A DNA stretch of 64,000 bases from Hydractinia symbiolongicarpus (Eukaryota; Cnidaria; Hydrozoa; Anthoathecata; Hydractiniidae), in contig NC_079878.1 of assembly GCF_029227915.1 (NCBI RefSeq), positions 5,952,001 through 6,016,000 on the forward strand, written 5' to 3'. Within the stretch, counting starts at the first letter, position 1. Each line of letters opens with the position of its first letter. Shown piece by piece: positions 1 through 11,800 of this stretch. The notes under the pieces were generated by a model. The model was not told where the DNA came from. It worked only from the letters and a program-made list of their open reading frames with translations, and ran no database searches. The translations under genes were made by a program, and so were the position numbers.

Positions 1-730
1 AATATATAATTGAACAGCTAGAAACGAAACCATTAGCGTCAATCAGAGTCAATCTCGTTAACGTATTTGTTTTTTACACTAATGATAATAGTTTATAATA
101 CTTACACGTTGTAAAGCTTTTAATTAGCGTTAATCACTAAACTAAAAAATTCAGTGACAAAAAGTTGTTGTCACGTCTGTTGTATATTAATGGCTAGTGG
201 GTAAATGACACAGCGGGAATTGTAAACCATATGAAATATTTATTCCAGTCGTTATAACAAGGTTGTTGCTTCCAAAACAAGTAGCGAAGGGAAGTTGGTA
301 TTGTGGTCGTCTTTTTAAATTGTGTGTCATAATATATTCGATTTTTTATATATATATTATGACAGTCGTGGGACGTAAGACGGTGGAGGGTCGCAAAAAG
401 AACAAAAGAGCTGGTCCCCGGTTTAATTGTATATATGTTTAATACGTGAAGTATGTGCAGTTTTTCATATGTAAATCGGCCTAAACTTATTCTTTTATGC
501 ACAACGCATACAATGTATCAAATAAACTTTTAACAATTCGTATATTTTTTGTATCTGAATCTCATGTTCAAAACGAGGCATCGAAAAAAAAGATTTCCTC
601 CGTACCTGATCTTCCTTTAGCAGTGTCAGATGGAAATTGTGTGGTCATAGCAAAAGGGGACATACTATATAAATTCGTTTGCAAAATAAAATATGTTTTC
701 AATCGAATTTGCTTATTTTGTCTGATTTGT

Positions 731-804
731 TATACTTCCTTGACAACTTTCTAATGATTTGATTTAGGTAAATTAGAACATTGGAAAGTCGTCAAGGAAG
801 TATA
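731..804. repeat. Imperfect inverted repeat (hairpin-forming)
   Basis: A 21 bp arm beginning TATACTTCCTTGAC at about 731 is repeated in reverse complement at about 784-804 with one mismatch, separated by about 32 bp. It may be a tiny MITE-like foldback element. It lies just upstream of the 77 bp TIR element at 835. Confidence 0.6.
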
Positions 805-834
805 AATATATTTAAAATTCAATAAGGAAGTTGA

Positions 835-911
835 CAACCTCCTCCCCAGGGTCTTGTGGCCCTTAAGCCGTTACTGCATCATCAAGGCAAAATGTCCTGG
901 GGACGAGGTTG
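835..911. mobile_element. 77 bp MITE with 16 bp TIRs and 9 bp target duplication
   Basis: The left end CAACCTCCTCCCCAGG and right end CCTGGGGACGAGGTTG are inverted copies with one mismatch. The flanks GGAAGTTGA at 826-834 and GGAAGTTGA at 912-920 form a perfect 9 bp target-site duplication. A 9 bp duplication is typical of Mutator-like transposition, and hAT normally gives 8. Related end motifs recur near 1791, 18640, 53833, 54677, 55074 and 55224. Confidence 0.85.
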
Positions 912-1094
912 GGAAGTTGAATTACTTGCTATATTGGTGAAAGCTAGCCTAATCATGCAGATGTAGCCCTTCTTTCTATTACAGGTGCCGGTTGTTAATA
1001 ACAAAATGAATCTCTCGTCTGCTTGAAAAAACATCTAAATGAAATCAGAGAATGTTAACCTTATTTCTACCGGGATTGTTTGTCCCTGATAGAA

Positions 1095-1556
1095 CCGGGA
1101 AGGTGCTTAAAGGGTACCCCCTTGTAATTTCTTCTTAGGAAAAGCTACTGTAATACTGTAAGTCCTACTTATGTTCTGTCAAATTCAAGAATAAAATGTC
1201 AAAATCCATAATGGCGGCTATTGCTGCAGCCCTACCGAAAGTACTTAAAATTAGTAAAATTGTCAAATTAGTACCGTTTTTTGCCTTTTTATGTGTTGTG
1301 TTTCAAAGTGCTAACGTAATACATAGGTACATGTGACGATAACACGAAGAAAGGAAAATATTGACCATTCAGTTTTTTTTATGTCACATGACTATTGATG
1401 AGAAAATGATGACAGTGACCAATAAGTCAATGTTTTTTTATTTCAAAATTGGAGAGACAAAAAGATATTAAAAGTCAAATAATTTTAGTACACAAGAAAA
1501 AAGACTTAAATGGCAGATAATAATGTACAGGGGGTGCCGAATGAGCACCTTCCCGG
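1095..1556. mobile_element. TIR element, about 462 bp, non-coding
   Basis: The left end starts CCGGGAAGGTGCTTAA and the right end finishes GAGCACCTTCCCGG. The two ends match as inverted repeats over roughly 33 bp with several mismatches, including a CCCCC/GGGGG run. No transposase frame is visible inside, so this looks like a non-autonomous DNA transposon. The target duplication is unclear. Confidence 0.65.
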
Positions 1557-4500
1557 TAGGAATAGGGGACTCGTAGGATACAAATTGCTTGGAACGCACC
1601 TTCGGCTGCTGTGAAACACCTCAAATTTGTTGTATGATTAAATTCCATGGTTTAGATGCAAAGACACGTACATTGAAGAATTCAGAAGTTCACCTTTAGT
1701 GTGTCTGAAGTAAAGTATATTATCAATGTTCTTCATAGGGCTTATTTTTCGCTTTCTGATATGTGGCTAGCGCGAAATCAAAAAGAAGCTCTGGGAACGA
1801 GATTGGTTTATTATCAATAACACCAAAAATAAACTTTGTTTGTCCTCAAGGTGACGGAAGATTATTATGTAATATTATTTATGTAATACCTATTAATACT
1901 TTCCCTATTAAAAGGGAATTTGTGAAGCGTGGTTAAATAGTTACTGAGGAAACATCGCCCAATCTATTTTAGTTCTAAAAAGCTATACTGACAGGTGAAA
2001 TATAGAATTTAGAGTTTTCTAAGTAATTTTACGAAGAATATAAAAACAAAACAAAAAATATTGCGTAATTAAATTTCTTAAAAAAACTCTATTTATTGGA
2101 TTGGAGAAAAAGGATAGAAGTCTTCACTCCCAAATTTTACGTGAACACATGCTGTGGATAAAAAGTAAACTTGTTTCCAGGATATTTTTATGATTAACGA
2201 GTAGGTGAAGCGTGACAGTCTGAAATTAACAGTTAAAAGTAGGCGTGAAAAGATTTATCTTATTTGAATTCGTAAAAACAAAGCCAAACAAATAATTCAA
2301 GAAAGATAAAAAAATCTTAGCTTAACTAGTTAAGATGTTCCGGGTTTAATGTTGCTAATCTTTTATTACTTAATTCTTCTGTTTTTTGCTGTTCCACAAG
2401 TTCAAATGAAAAATTTGCGTTGATTCGTTTCTAACCTCAGACTTATTTCAAGCAGAATACTAGAATACCGTAATCGAAGAAAGTTTGATACAGAGTTGGT
2501 ATAATCGGTAAATTTAAATGATTTCACCTTTCCTCCAAAATTAAATCCCTGGCAAATTCAATTAGTTAATTAAATTCAAGTTGAGTTTATACTAAAGAGT
2601 AAAATGATGATAGCTGTTTCCTGAAAAGAGTTAAATTTTCCACATTTGTTAATGACGTGAATAGACATAGGCTAGTTGTTCATTCATAGAAGAATTCAGC
2701 GATAGCCCGTCATCATAATGTATTACTCTGCGGGAGGCAAAAGAGGGCGGGGGCGGAGTGAAGTTGGGTGCAGCCATTTTGAACACACAAAATACGAGCA
2801 TTAATATAACGAACTAGCTGAGTGGGCTAGTGTTTGATAAGTGCATACAGGCCATCTTTTTCATCCAAGTTGTTGACTTTTAGTACAGGTATACGGTGTG
2901 TCACAAAATCGATGGATTGCTTACAACAATAAAACCTGTCGGATATAATGCATTTTCTAAAAGTAATTTTTCTGCAACCTCAGCTTAAATAAAAACACAA
3001 GCTACAACCTTTTCGCTCAGCAATTTTTTTTGCATAATAATTTCCCGTGAAAGTTTAAAAATAATCATCGGTGCTACTTGGTTGAGCTGTTAGTACAGGT
3101 AAATCATGTCGAAATGCTTATATACTTTTTCACATCTTCGGTAAAAACACCCTGTCTAGCTAAACCCATCACCCAGTAATTTTATTTTGCATTTTTGTGA
3201 AGTTCCAAAATTAATTTTCTTGTTTAAATGAAAAAACAGCCTGCAGCCTGTTGTTACAAAAATAATTTTGAGGAAAACTTAAACTGTGCAAAAAACATCA
3301 GAGATTAATCTGGACTGCTGTTGAATTTTAAAAAGAATAAACGTTTTGATTTTTTGGCTGATGGCACCTATAGCGTAGGAGCTATAGCTAGCCACAACTC
3401 AAGTTGCAACTTAGAGAAAATCAGATTGGTGAAAATAACACAAAAGAAACATTTAGTTTGGTTGGGATGAATAGCAGTAATACCAAACTGAATAAAAAGC
3501 CTCAACAGAACATACATACACATTAACTCTAGGCTAGGGTGCTTTTTTATCATGTAGCTACCTAGCTCGCAACGTTTGTAGCCAAAATCTTAAAATTGAT
3601 TTGTTTAAGATTGCAGACGGACCTCTGCGCGACAAGATCAAAAGAGATATCACTACTCTGGTACCACGCCTGAGGGAGTGGGGGACAAAGCTGCGCGCAA
3701 CCATTTTGGACATAAATATTCAAACTTTTGTCAAGCCTGTTCAGAGAAGCTCATTTCTTAGATAGTAATTAGGCTAACTCAATCTCATATTTAACGATAA
3801 TTTTAAACGTGCGTGAAGATTTTTCTTCAAAACTGGTTAAAATATTGGATTGAAGATGTACGCTAAGTAAGTAAGTAAGACGGCTCAGGGGCCACCAGAC
3901 TCTGGACGAGGTTGAAGGACAAGGCAACAAAAGCAGCGTCATTAGAAACAACATCGTGATTATTATTTTCCTGACAAGCAGGGAAATCACTGCCTGACCG
4001 TGTTCATGAATAAAGCTAATAAGATAAAAGGAAATGTCTAGAATTTTTTTTCATAACTCTTTAACATTTATTTATTAACTAAGTAATATTAATGCTTGCT
4101 TGCTTTTTATTTCGTTCCCTTATTTGTGTATTATGTTTTCTCCTGATTTAATCTCTGCACTCCCCCACAAAGTTAATTTCTGGATTTTTTTTGTTAGCCA
4201 GGAAATTCTTAGTCCACATCCTTAATAAAATATTTGAAGTTTGTGCCATTTAGGGAAAATTTAAATTTTTAAAACCCTACTATTAAAAATCTAAAAGATT
4301 TGTCGTGTGTTGACATTCAAGGTTTTATAGATACATCTCTAATGTTGGGCGACGTGGCATTTTCCCTTAAAAAAAACACATTTCGCTGTTCTTTTGTGTT
4401 GTCAGTAGCTGAACAAAACAAAAAAACAAACAAATTCAAATCCAATTCTGACCGTAGTATCAGATCAGATAAATGATGTTTTCATTCTGTTCCTGCAGAA

Positions 4501-5292
4501 ACTAATTTTCACGCGAAATATATAGTTTGGTAAATTTGGGCGTGTGATATATCAATTTTTAATACCAGTACCTATGCTAGAATTGCACAAAATAGAGATT
4601 CATGAATTATGTACGCCAATGTGTGGAATGTGTTTTCCACAGACCAACGACGACAAAAACTTCTGTCCAAAATGGCTGCTCAATGCTGTTTGTCTCTGTC
4701 TAAGGGACAAATGTGGTAACTGTGAGTTACGACGTGTGAATTTCCGTAGATTTTCACAACGTGTGATAATTTCTATGGTTACCTTTGTTGGTTCAAAATC
4801 ATTCTCGATAAAACGTTTAAAATATATAGATGTGCAGACGCGTTGCAAACAAGTTGATAAAAAAAAGTGATTCATACAATATGACTTGAAAAAAGAAAGA
4901 AGTTTTAGAATATAGTACCCGCAGCTGTCTTTGAAAAAAAAAGCCAAGATTGTTTAATAAAGCAATATGTACCACTCACAAACAGATTACTAAGTATTTA
5001 CAACAAAACGACAAGACAAAACGCCATTGAATGAAAAATTAAATATGATAAATAAATACAAATTAAAAACACGCCACGACCTACAATATTTTAGGTCTAA
5101 ATGAAAGAAAAATTACCAATATTTATTTGCTATATTACTCGTTCATTTAAGTTGTTTTGAGCAGTGGAAATTAGCATAATTATGAACTGCTGTTTCACAT
5201 CATTATTGCTAACATCCTTTTTAGTAGATAAACAAATGACAATTATGTGTTATTTTCAATCGTTTTTCTTCTTTTCTTCCTGAGCGCGGCGG

Positions 5293-5300
5293 CTATAAAT
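5293..5300 (+). promoter_or_regulatory. TATA box of the small secreted-peptide gene
   Basis: CTATAAAT lies in a locally GC-rich context about 105 bp upstream of the first ATG at 5397. Transcription would start at about 5322-5330 and give a 5' UTR of about 70 nt. Confidence 0.5.
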
Positions 5301-5396
5301 TTGAAGTGAATTCGCACATACAGGCACTTCAAAAGAAGAACTTGAAAAAGAAGAACAAGCTTATTTAAAGTGAAAAATTCTTTTGCTTTTGCCATC

Positions 5397-6571
5397 ATGA
5401 ATAGTTCATTGATATTGTTTTGTGTTGTTCTATGTGTCAGCTATATGGTGACTGTGAATGCAATTGTTGCAGGGGGCAACAATATGTGGGAGAAAGGGGA
5501 TTACAGAGGAAAAAGATCTGAGGTAAGATGACAACTACTTTGTCGATGTAAGCATAATGTCAAATTTTAAATTAAAAGAAAGTTAATAGGTTTGGAAACC
5601 CTGTTTCGCGTGGCAGCCAACACTAAAGTAAAATAGTGATCTTTCTCTTCGAAATAATTTAGGAAAAAAATCGACAAGTAAAAAAGCTGAGATGGTTGTT
5701 TACATGGGATTATGTCTCAATTATTCATACACCATGATACAATCAGACTGACTAACTAATACAAACGAACTGTCACTTAAATTTCTAGCATCAATATAGA
5801 TTTTTGGCTTGCTCCTGTTTTCATTGTCAAAACGTTTATACGCTATGTTTTTCAACCTATTTTTTTCAGTACGCATGATTTGCACTGAAAAGACAGGTGT
5901 AAACATATACTAAATAAATATTGCTCTACTTTCAGCAGTACGCCCTATCAGTTTAAAAGGGTTATAATATTGTTATCTATCTCTATATTATTAATTCGTG
6001 TTACAGAAAGACAAAATAGCAGATGCGATAAATCTTAATTTAAAGGATATGCGAACCTGTGGATTTATACGCGCTACCGACTCTGTTTGCGCCTAAGAAA
6101 AGTCGTGCGAAAACATAAAATAGAAAACGCGATATTTTTTATCCATTTAATTTTTTTGTTGCAATGGACGAATTCTTTTGGGATTTTCCGGAAGAAAAAC
6201 GTGGTGCTACGAAAAAAAGAAATGCAAATTTTGCGAGCTGTCCACCGACTACCGACTAGTCTGTATTATGATGGCCGCAATACGCCTGCCTGTCTGTTTG
6301 TAAGTCAAAATGATAGCTGCAAACAGACATATTTTTTTAAAAGGCTTACGATTAGGTTCGAAGAAAAATATTTAGCATACAATAACGTGTTTATGTGATT
6401 TCATTTTGTTATTAAAAAATGTTTTTTTTTTAGAATCGTCTTAGATCGGCTTGTGGTATTTGCAAACGCTTAGAATCGCCATGCCGAAAACGTCAAGTGT
6501 TAGACGAACTAAAATCGCTGAAAGAAAAGCGAAATATTGATATCGAAGATTTCGAGGAGTTTTCATCTTGA
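5397..6571 (+). CDS. Small secreted peptide precursor, two or three exons
   Basis: Exon 1 is 5397-5522 (42 codons, donor GAG|GTAAGA). The 3' coding exon is 6434-6571, after a strong polypyrimidine acceptor, and joins in phase 0 to give 87 residues. Residues 1 to about 22 form a hydrophobic signal peptide. They are followed by a short segment ending GDYRGKR, a Gly-dibasic site of the kind used for C-terminal amidation of neuropeptides. The second part is rich in Lys/Arg/Glu, has three Cys (SACGICKRLESPCRKR, about residues 47-62) and an acidic C-terminus. A possible middle exon, 6007-6096, has a good acceptor but runs to an in-frame TAA. It would give a 71-residue alternative with a different tail (two Cys). 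I do not recognise the family. The signal peptide and splice signals are seen; peptide-hormone function is inferred. The large intron contains a Helitron-like fragment. Confidence 0.6.
6260..6335 (+). mobile_element. Helitron-like 5' end fragment
   Basis: CTAG followed by TCTGTATTATGATGG and a CTGCCTGTCTG stretch matches the 5' ends of the copies at 15065 and 62257. The element is truncated and lies in the intron of the peptide gene. Confidence 0.4.
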
Positions 6572-6599
6572 ATCAAAGAAAGTACCTATAACAATGATT

Positions 6600-8850
6600 T
6601 CTGAGCGGAGTTAAAATTGTAATTTTTAAATTTTATATTTAGACAAGAAAATGAATGTTATAATTTTTTTTAAATTTTTGTTCGACTCGACTGGACGCAA
6701 AGTTTCACCAAGCTGAATTATTGGAATCAACGGTGATTGAAAAAAATATTTGGAATCCAATTATTGATAGGCTTGAGTGGTCATACGATCTAAATTTATG
6801 AAGGTTTAGTCATGGTTCACACGACCATAAAACTCTATGACATCACAAAGTTCGCAACAAATTTCCTAAAAAAGGTTTATTTTGAAAAATATAAAAAGGT
6901 TGATTAAAAAAACAAACAAAAAACGCTTTCTCCTAACAAGAAATTGTCAATATTTCCCTCGGTCGATTATAAACCTAATTCTACAATTGATCACGAAAGT
7001 GAAAAAGAGTCCTTGAAAAACGAGTAAGGTAGTAGCAATAAGAAGTGAAAGTATCTCTTCAAGTAAAAATGGATTTAATACGTCTGATATAACAATCCAC
7101 TCGATAAAATTAGGTTAATATTTTTTAAGCCCCCCCTCGTTTTTCAGTTTTTTCTTTTTCATCCACTGATAATTAAACTTTCGCGTTTCCCAGGAGCGTT
7201 ACAAAACCTGTCATCGAAAACACTGTATTTACCTCCAACAAATATAAAATAAATGAAATTGGGTAAAAAATAAGAAATGAAAACGCAGATAGTAACCGTA
7301 CATATTTTATTGCATTGAGACTGTAGTAAAATTTTTGACAATATACAAAGCACGTCAGATAAAATGGAACATACGCATATGCAGTTACAAGTTCGACATT
7401 TATACGGTATCGAATAATATGAAGGGCGATATAATTTAAATGGGCGGAATAACATGAAGGACGGTTCTCAACCACAAAAAAGAAGCGAAGGAGTTCTTAG
7501 GAGTTCGAACCTACCATGAGAAAAGCTATATCTAATTCAAATAAAAAGGCGGTACTTCATGTCTAACACATCAACTCAATGGTAGATAAAATCAATTTGA
7601 GAGCGGTTCGTAGTGATGCTCACATTTCTACATCAGGAGTTTGTTCCACGCCAACATATAATTGTTTCAGACATTTTGTATAATCTATATATATATGCGC
7701 TAATTATTAAACTGGCGACGGCAAAAAATTCCAAAAAATATATGCTGGTTATCGTACAGAAAAATAAGTATAAATTTTAAAATTATTAAACTATTTGTAA
7801 TTAAACTGAAAGTAAAAAAATAAGGAAATTAAGAAAAATTGCATTCAAATTAAAATTGACACAAAAAAAGAAAACCAGGAGAACTTTGAATATGTACATA
7901 AATTATGATAAGGATATAGAAATATACATAGTATTTTTTTTAGAAAAATAATTCTGCGCTTCTTCGCATACAAAAAAACGGTGCGAAAAATCTGACATAC
8001 TAATTACGATAACTACTGTATTGCGTTAAAAAAGTCAATTAAACACACCGGTGGAGATACGCTAAATTTTAACGAGCTCTCCATCGTATTTTAAAAAAGG
8101 TTAATATCATTTGAAAAGTAACCTTAGGTTGAGAGGGAATTTTATGCAGCGGAAAAAAAATCTGTTGTACATAAAAAAACAATGAGTTGCTTTAGCTTTG
8201 ACGAATTTAAACAATGAATTATGCCATATTTATTGTTCATCTTTACTTCACTGAAGAGTCATAACGGACATTTTTAAGCATAAAAGGTTTTCAATCTCTC
8301 CACTTAGATAAAAAAGCTGCAAAAACCTCTGGTAGCGCAGCGCGCCTGCCGGATTAAAATATTTCACGTTACATAATTATCGATACAATAAAATAAATTT
8401 ACATAATTTAAATCATGCCTGTTTATTGGCCGATGCAAATTATGTCATAAAAATTTCACGGGATCGAAATATTTACCGAAAAAGAGAAAAGTTTTCTTTC
8501 TCAGTCAAATCAATTTCAAGCTAGGAATTATTTAGACGATAACAAGGGATAAGTGCGATACCTGCGTGCGTGTTTCTTCAGCACCAATTACGAAAAGACT
8601 GCTTTCAACCCTTTTAAAAAAAATCCTTATTTTATAGTAAATAATTTAGAAAAATATCAAATTCTATTACAAGAGAGGAATAAAAAAATATGGTTGCAAA
8701 AATATTGAATAAAAATAAAGTCATTTTCAACTCTTTTTTTTCATGTAAAAATATCCTCGAAACCTGGAGCGAGCTCTTTTCAAAATTTATCCATTTTTCT
8801 ACTAATAAGGACTGTTTCTAATACCCACGTGAATGAACCACGCTGAATAT
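6600..8850. other. Intergenic AT-rich sequence
   Basis: This lies between the peptide gene and the 3' end of the phosphatase gene. Overlapping minus-strand frames at 7159-7475 have no recognisable motif or splice support. I see no RNA gene. Confidence 0.5.
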
Positions 8851-8856
8851 AACACA

Positions 8857-11800
8857 CTAACCTTCTCCCCCGTTTACTCCACTTAATCTGAGGCCCGCTT
8901 TGTATCTACTGTAATTGTTTTGCAACGCAGTAATACAGTTATCTGCGGAACTGATGGATTCAAGAAATGGAATTAAGTCCATGAGCTCAGTGTCATCTTT
9001 GTCGTCAAACCACGACGTCACCGGCACCTATAAATAAGACAAATTTAGGAGAAAGATTTATTACCTAAAAACAAGAAGGAAAGAACATTTCGTTTTTGTA
9101 ACAGATAGTGTCATGTAAATTTTAAGCCTCCTCCCTAGATCTCCTCAATCCCTACCTGGCCCTACCACCCCTTCACCATGTAATCCAATTTAATCCACAT
9201 AGAGTGAACATAACAGCGGACAAGGTTTACAGCGGACACTCTTTACAGCGGACACTTTTCCAAAGGAATGAAAGAGCGGTCAAATTGTCATAACAAAAGA
9301 TCCATGTAGCGGACAGTTTTTTATACCGGTCGTCGTTTTAATGTCCCAACTTGCATTACCTCTTTCATGTAGTCTTTAAACGAGTTAGTTACATTTTATA
9401 CTTTATCTGGCTTTGTAACTAAAACATGTTTACCTAAAAATTTTCTTTGACTGAAGTTAATTAAAAACATTTCAGTTTAGTTACATGATACCCCCAACGT
9501 AAAACTCACTTCGGTCGAGACAGACAGGTGGGTGTAAAAAATCATGAAAACACACTGAAGAGTAACTTTTTCTAAAAAATAAACATTAATGGGAAGTTTT
9601 CCTTAGTCAGTTCTATGGTCAAGCCAACATTTCATCGGCACACTTATATACTAAAGGTAAAAGTAACTTACAGCATTTTCAGGATGAAATATATAAGAAG
9701 CAGGTGAATTGTCAATAATAACAACATTATGAAGATCTCGCCCCAGCTTGCTTAAATCCTAAAAAATCGATTTACACAAAGAAATGAAAGGGTAATCCTA
9801 AAAAAAATTGGATCAATACAATTTAAAAAATAGATGGTGGGAACATCTTTTAAGATTTCATCAGAGATTCATAGGTTCTGGTAGAAGCAGAATTACTTAG
9901 CAAGGTTTTTTTTTCAAGAAAGAAATTAGAATACCCCAAACTAAAATAAGAGAAGTCATCAGATTGTTAAAGTATGCGTTATAGGAAATATCTGAGGCAA
10001 AAACTCGATGCCAACAGTTAGAAAGAAACAAACGAAGCTCAAATATCTGCGTGCATCACTAACATATTGCCGCACGTAGTGTAGTTGGTTCGTCTGCGGC
10101 TGCCAGTTCTGTAGACCGCGGGTATCCCGCTCACTGCCAGGCAATATGTTAGTGATGCGCAAAGTAATTCTTATTCAATATGGAACGAAGCTTACTTTGA
10201 CATAATTCCCTTTGTAAAACACGCAAGATTCTCTAAACAGTCTCGAGCGGAAACACGTTGTCTTGTCTAATAAGTCAGCAACTGGATCTGCATACTAAAA
10301 TGATAAGATAACATACTTGCAGTAAAAATAAATGTATATACTGTAAATAAAAGAATTTTTAAAGTGGGTGATACTCTTTCTACAAATGAAAACATGTAAT
10401 ATAGAATGGAACTTTTCATTTATAACTACTTTTTTGTAATATAAATACAACGCCCACCATGGGGTGTTGAGGCCCGCTTAGTAGGATAAAATACTTCTGT
10501 CAAGTATTTTAAACATTGGGTTCAGAATTAGCTTTTTAAAAACCTAAAAATATGTACAGTGTAGTTGCTGAATCAAAACTATAGACAGAAAAATTATGAA
10601 AAAATTGAATTTCAACAGTTCTTAAAGACTAAAGGACTCTGTATGAATGAATTCACAGAGTATAGTTGTGTCTTTCTTGTAGGTGAAAGAATCAGAAACA
10701 CTGCAAATCAATTAATGTTTTTCTCTACTATTTTCAACCTACCTTTGCTAAGCTAGCAGTAAATAACACACATTCGAATATCTCTCCCATTCTTTTCAAA
10801 AACATATCAACATATGGCCGTTTTAACACGTAAACCTAAACATAGCAAAAACACAAGTTAACAAAAAAAAATAAAAAATATTGCCATGTATTTCAAATAA
10901 CAAAAATGTGAAAATATAAATGTTATGGTAAACGATTTTTCACAAGTGCACAACCAGTTCTAGAATTATATCACCTAATGTTACATTCAAGTTAATTCCT
11001 AATCACTTGCGTTCGTTCTATTGTCAACAGCTATTTACGTTCAGGTATTGAGTAAAATGCCGACTGCAGCTTAAGACCTTTTCTATGCTCAAACGAATGA
11101 ACTATATACAACTGTGCTTAAACTAACTTAACTTAGTGACAGTCGCTAAATTTTTTATTTATAATCTTAAATTTCAATTTCAAAAATCAAATAAGCTGAA
11201 ATTCTTTTATATGTTTTTATGGAATGGCTGCAATGTATAGGAGCACAGGTGCTTTAGAAATAACCAATAAACAGGAAACACAGCACTGTCGACGAGGATC
11301 ACTTCTTGAAGTTTGATTGAAATGTTAAGTCTGAAGACTTTCCCTATTGCTGCCAAGAATATCATTCTTAGAAGTTTTATAATACAAAAAAAAATTATAA
11401 ACCTTGAGGTTGTCTTTATAGTTTTTTTAATTAGTTTTGTCTGTTACCTAATTACTTACCTAATTATTTAATTGCGTTTATATATATCTATCATTTGTTA
11501 TTTATACTCATTACGTGATGATGTCAGCAGCCCTAAGTTTGCAGATAATACTTTGCTTAAGCAAAAAGTCAAATTTACATTATTACCTGATGTACAGTAC
11601 CATCAATTTCGACAGGCACAATAAAATCAGCATTATCAACAGGCTAAAAAACAATAGTCATATATGGTCATCTGTATGCTGCTATATTTTAATCTATGGT
11701 TTCTTTTTCTAATACACATTTTTATAAGAAACCGAGTATATTAGCCTTTGTTTCTTAATTATTTCATGATTTAAGCATCAAAAGATTCTTATGTTAGTGT

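Larger units (their letters stand above)
1..5290. other. Gene-free AT-rich stretch with short transposable elements
   Basis: I see no splice-bounded coding exon or family resemblance on either strand. The open frames here (for example near 497-754, 3769-3990, 4544-4947) lack plausible codon use, splice context or recognisable motifs. The stretch holds an inverted repeat at 731-804, a 77 bp TIR element at 835-911 and a TIR element at 1095-1556. A single copy of the GGGAACGAG-type end motif lies near 1791. Confidence 0.6.

Noticed and set aside
4544-4947. Overlapping 108- and 115-codon frames on both strands
   Set aside because: Neither has splice support, a recognised motif or convincing codon use; I could not tell one from chance.
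7159-7475. Two overlapping minus-strand frames of about 100 codons
   Set aside because: Mutually overlapping in different frames, hydrophobic by AT-bias and without motifs.
10072-10139. Possible tRNA gene
   Set aside because: A- and B-box-like pieces exist, but the arms do not pair into a full cloverleaf and it is enclosed in a MITE.
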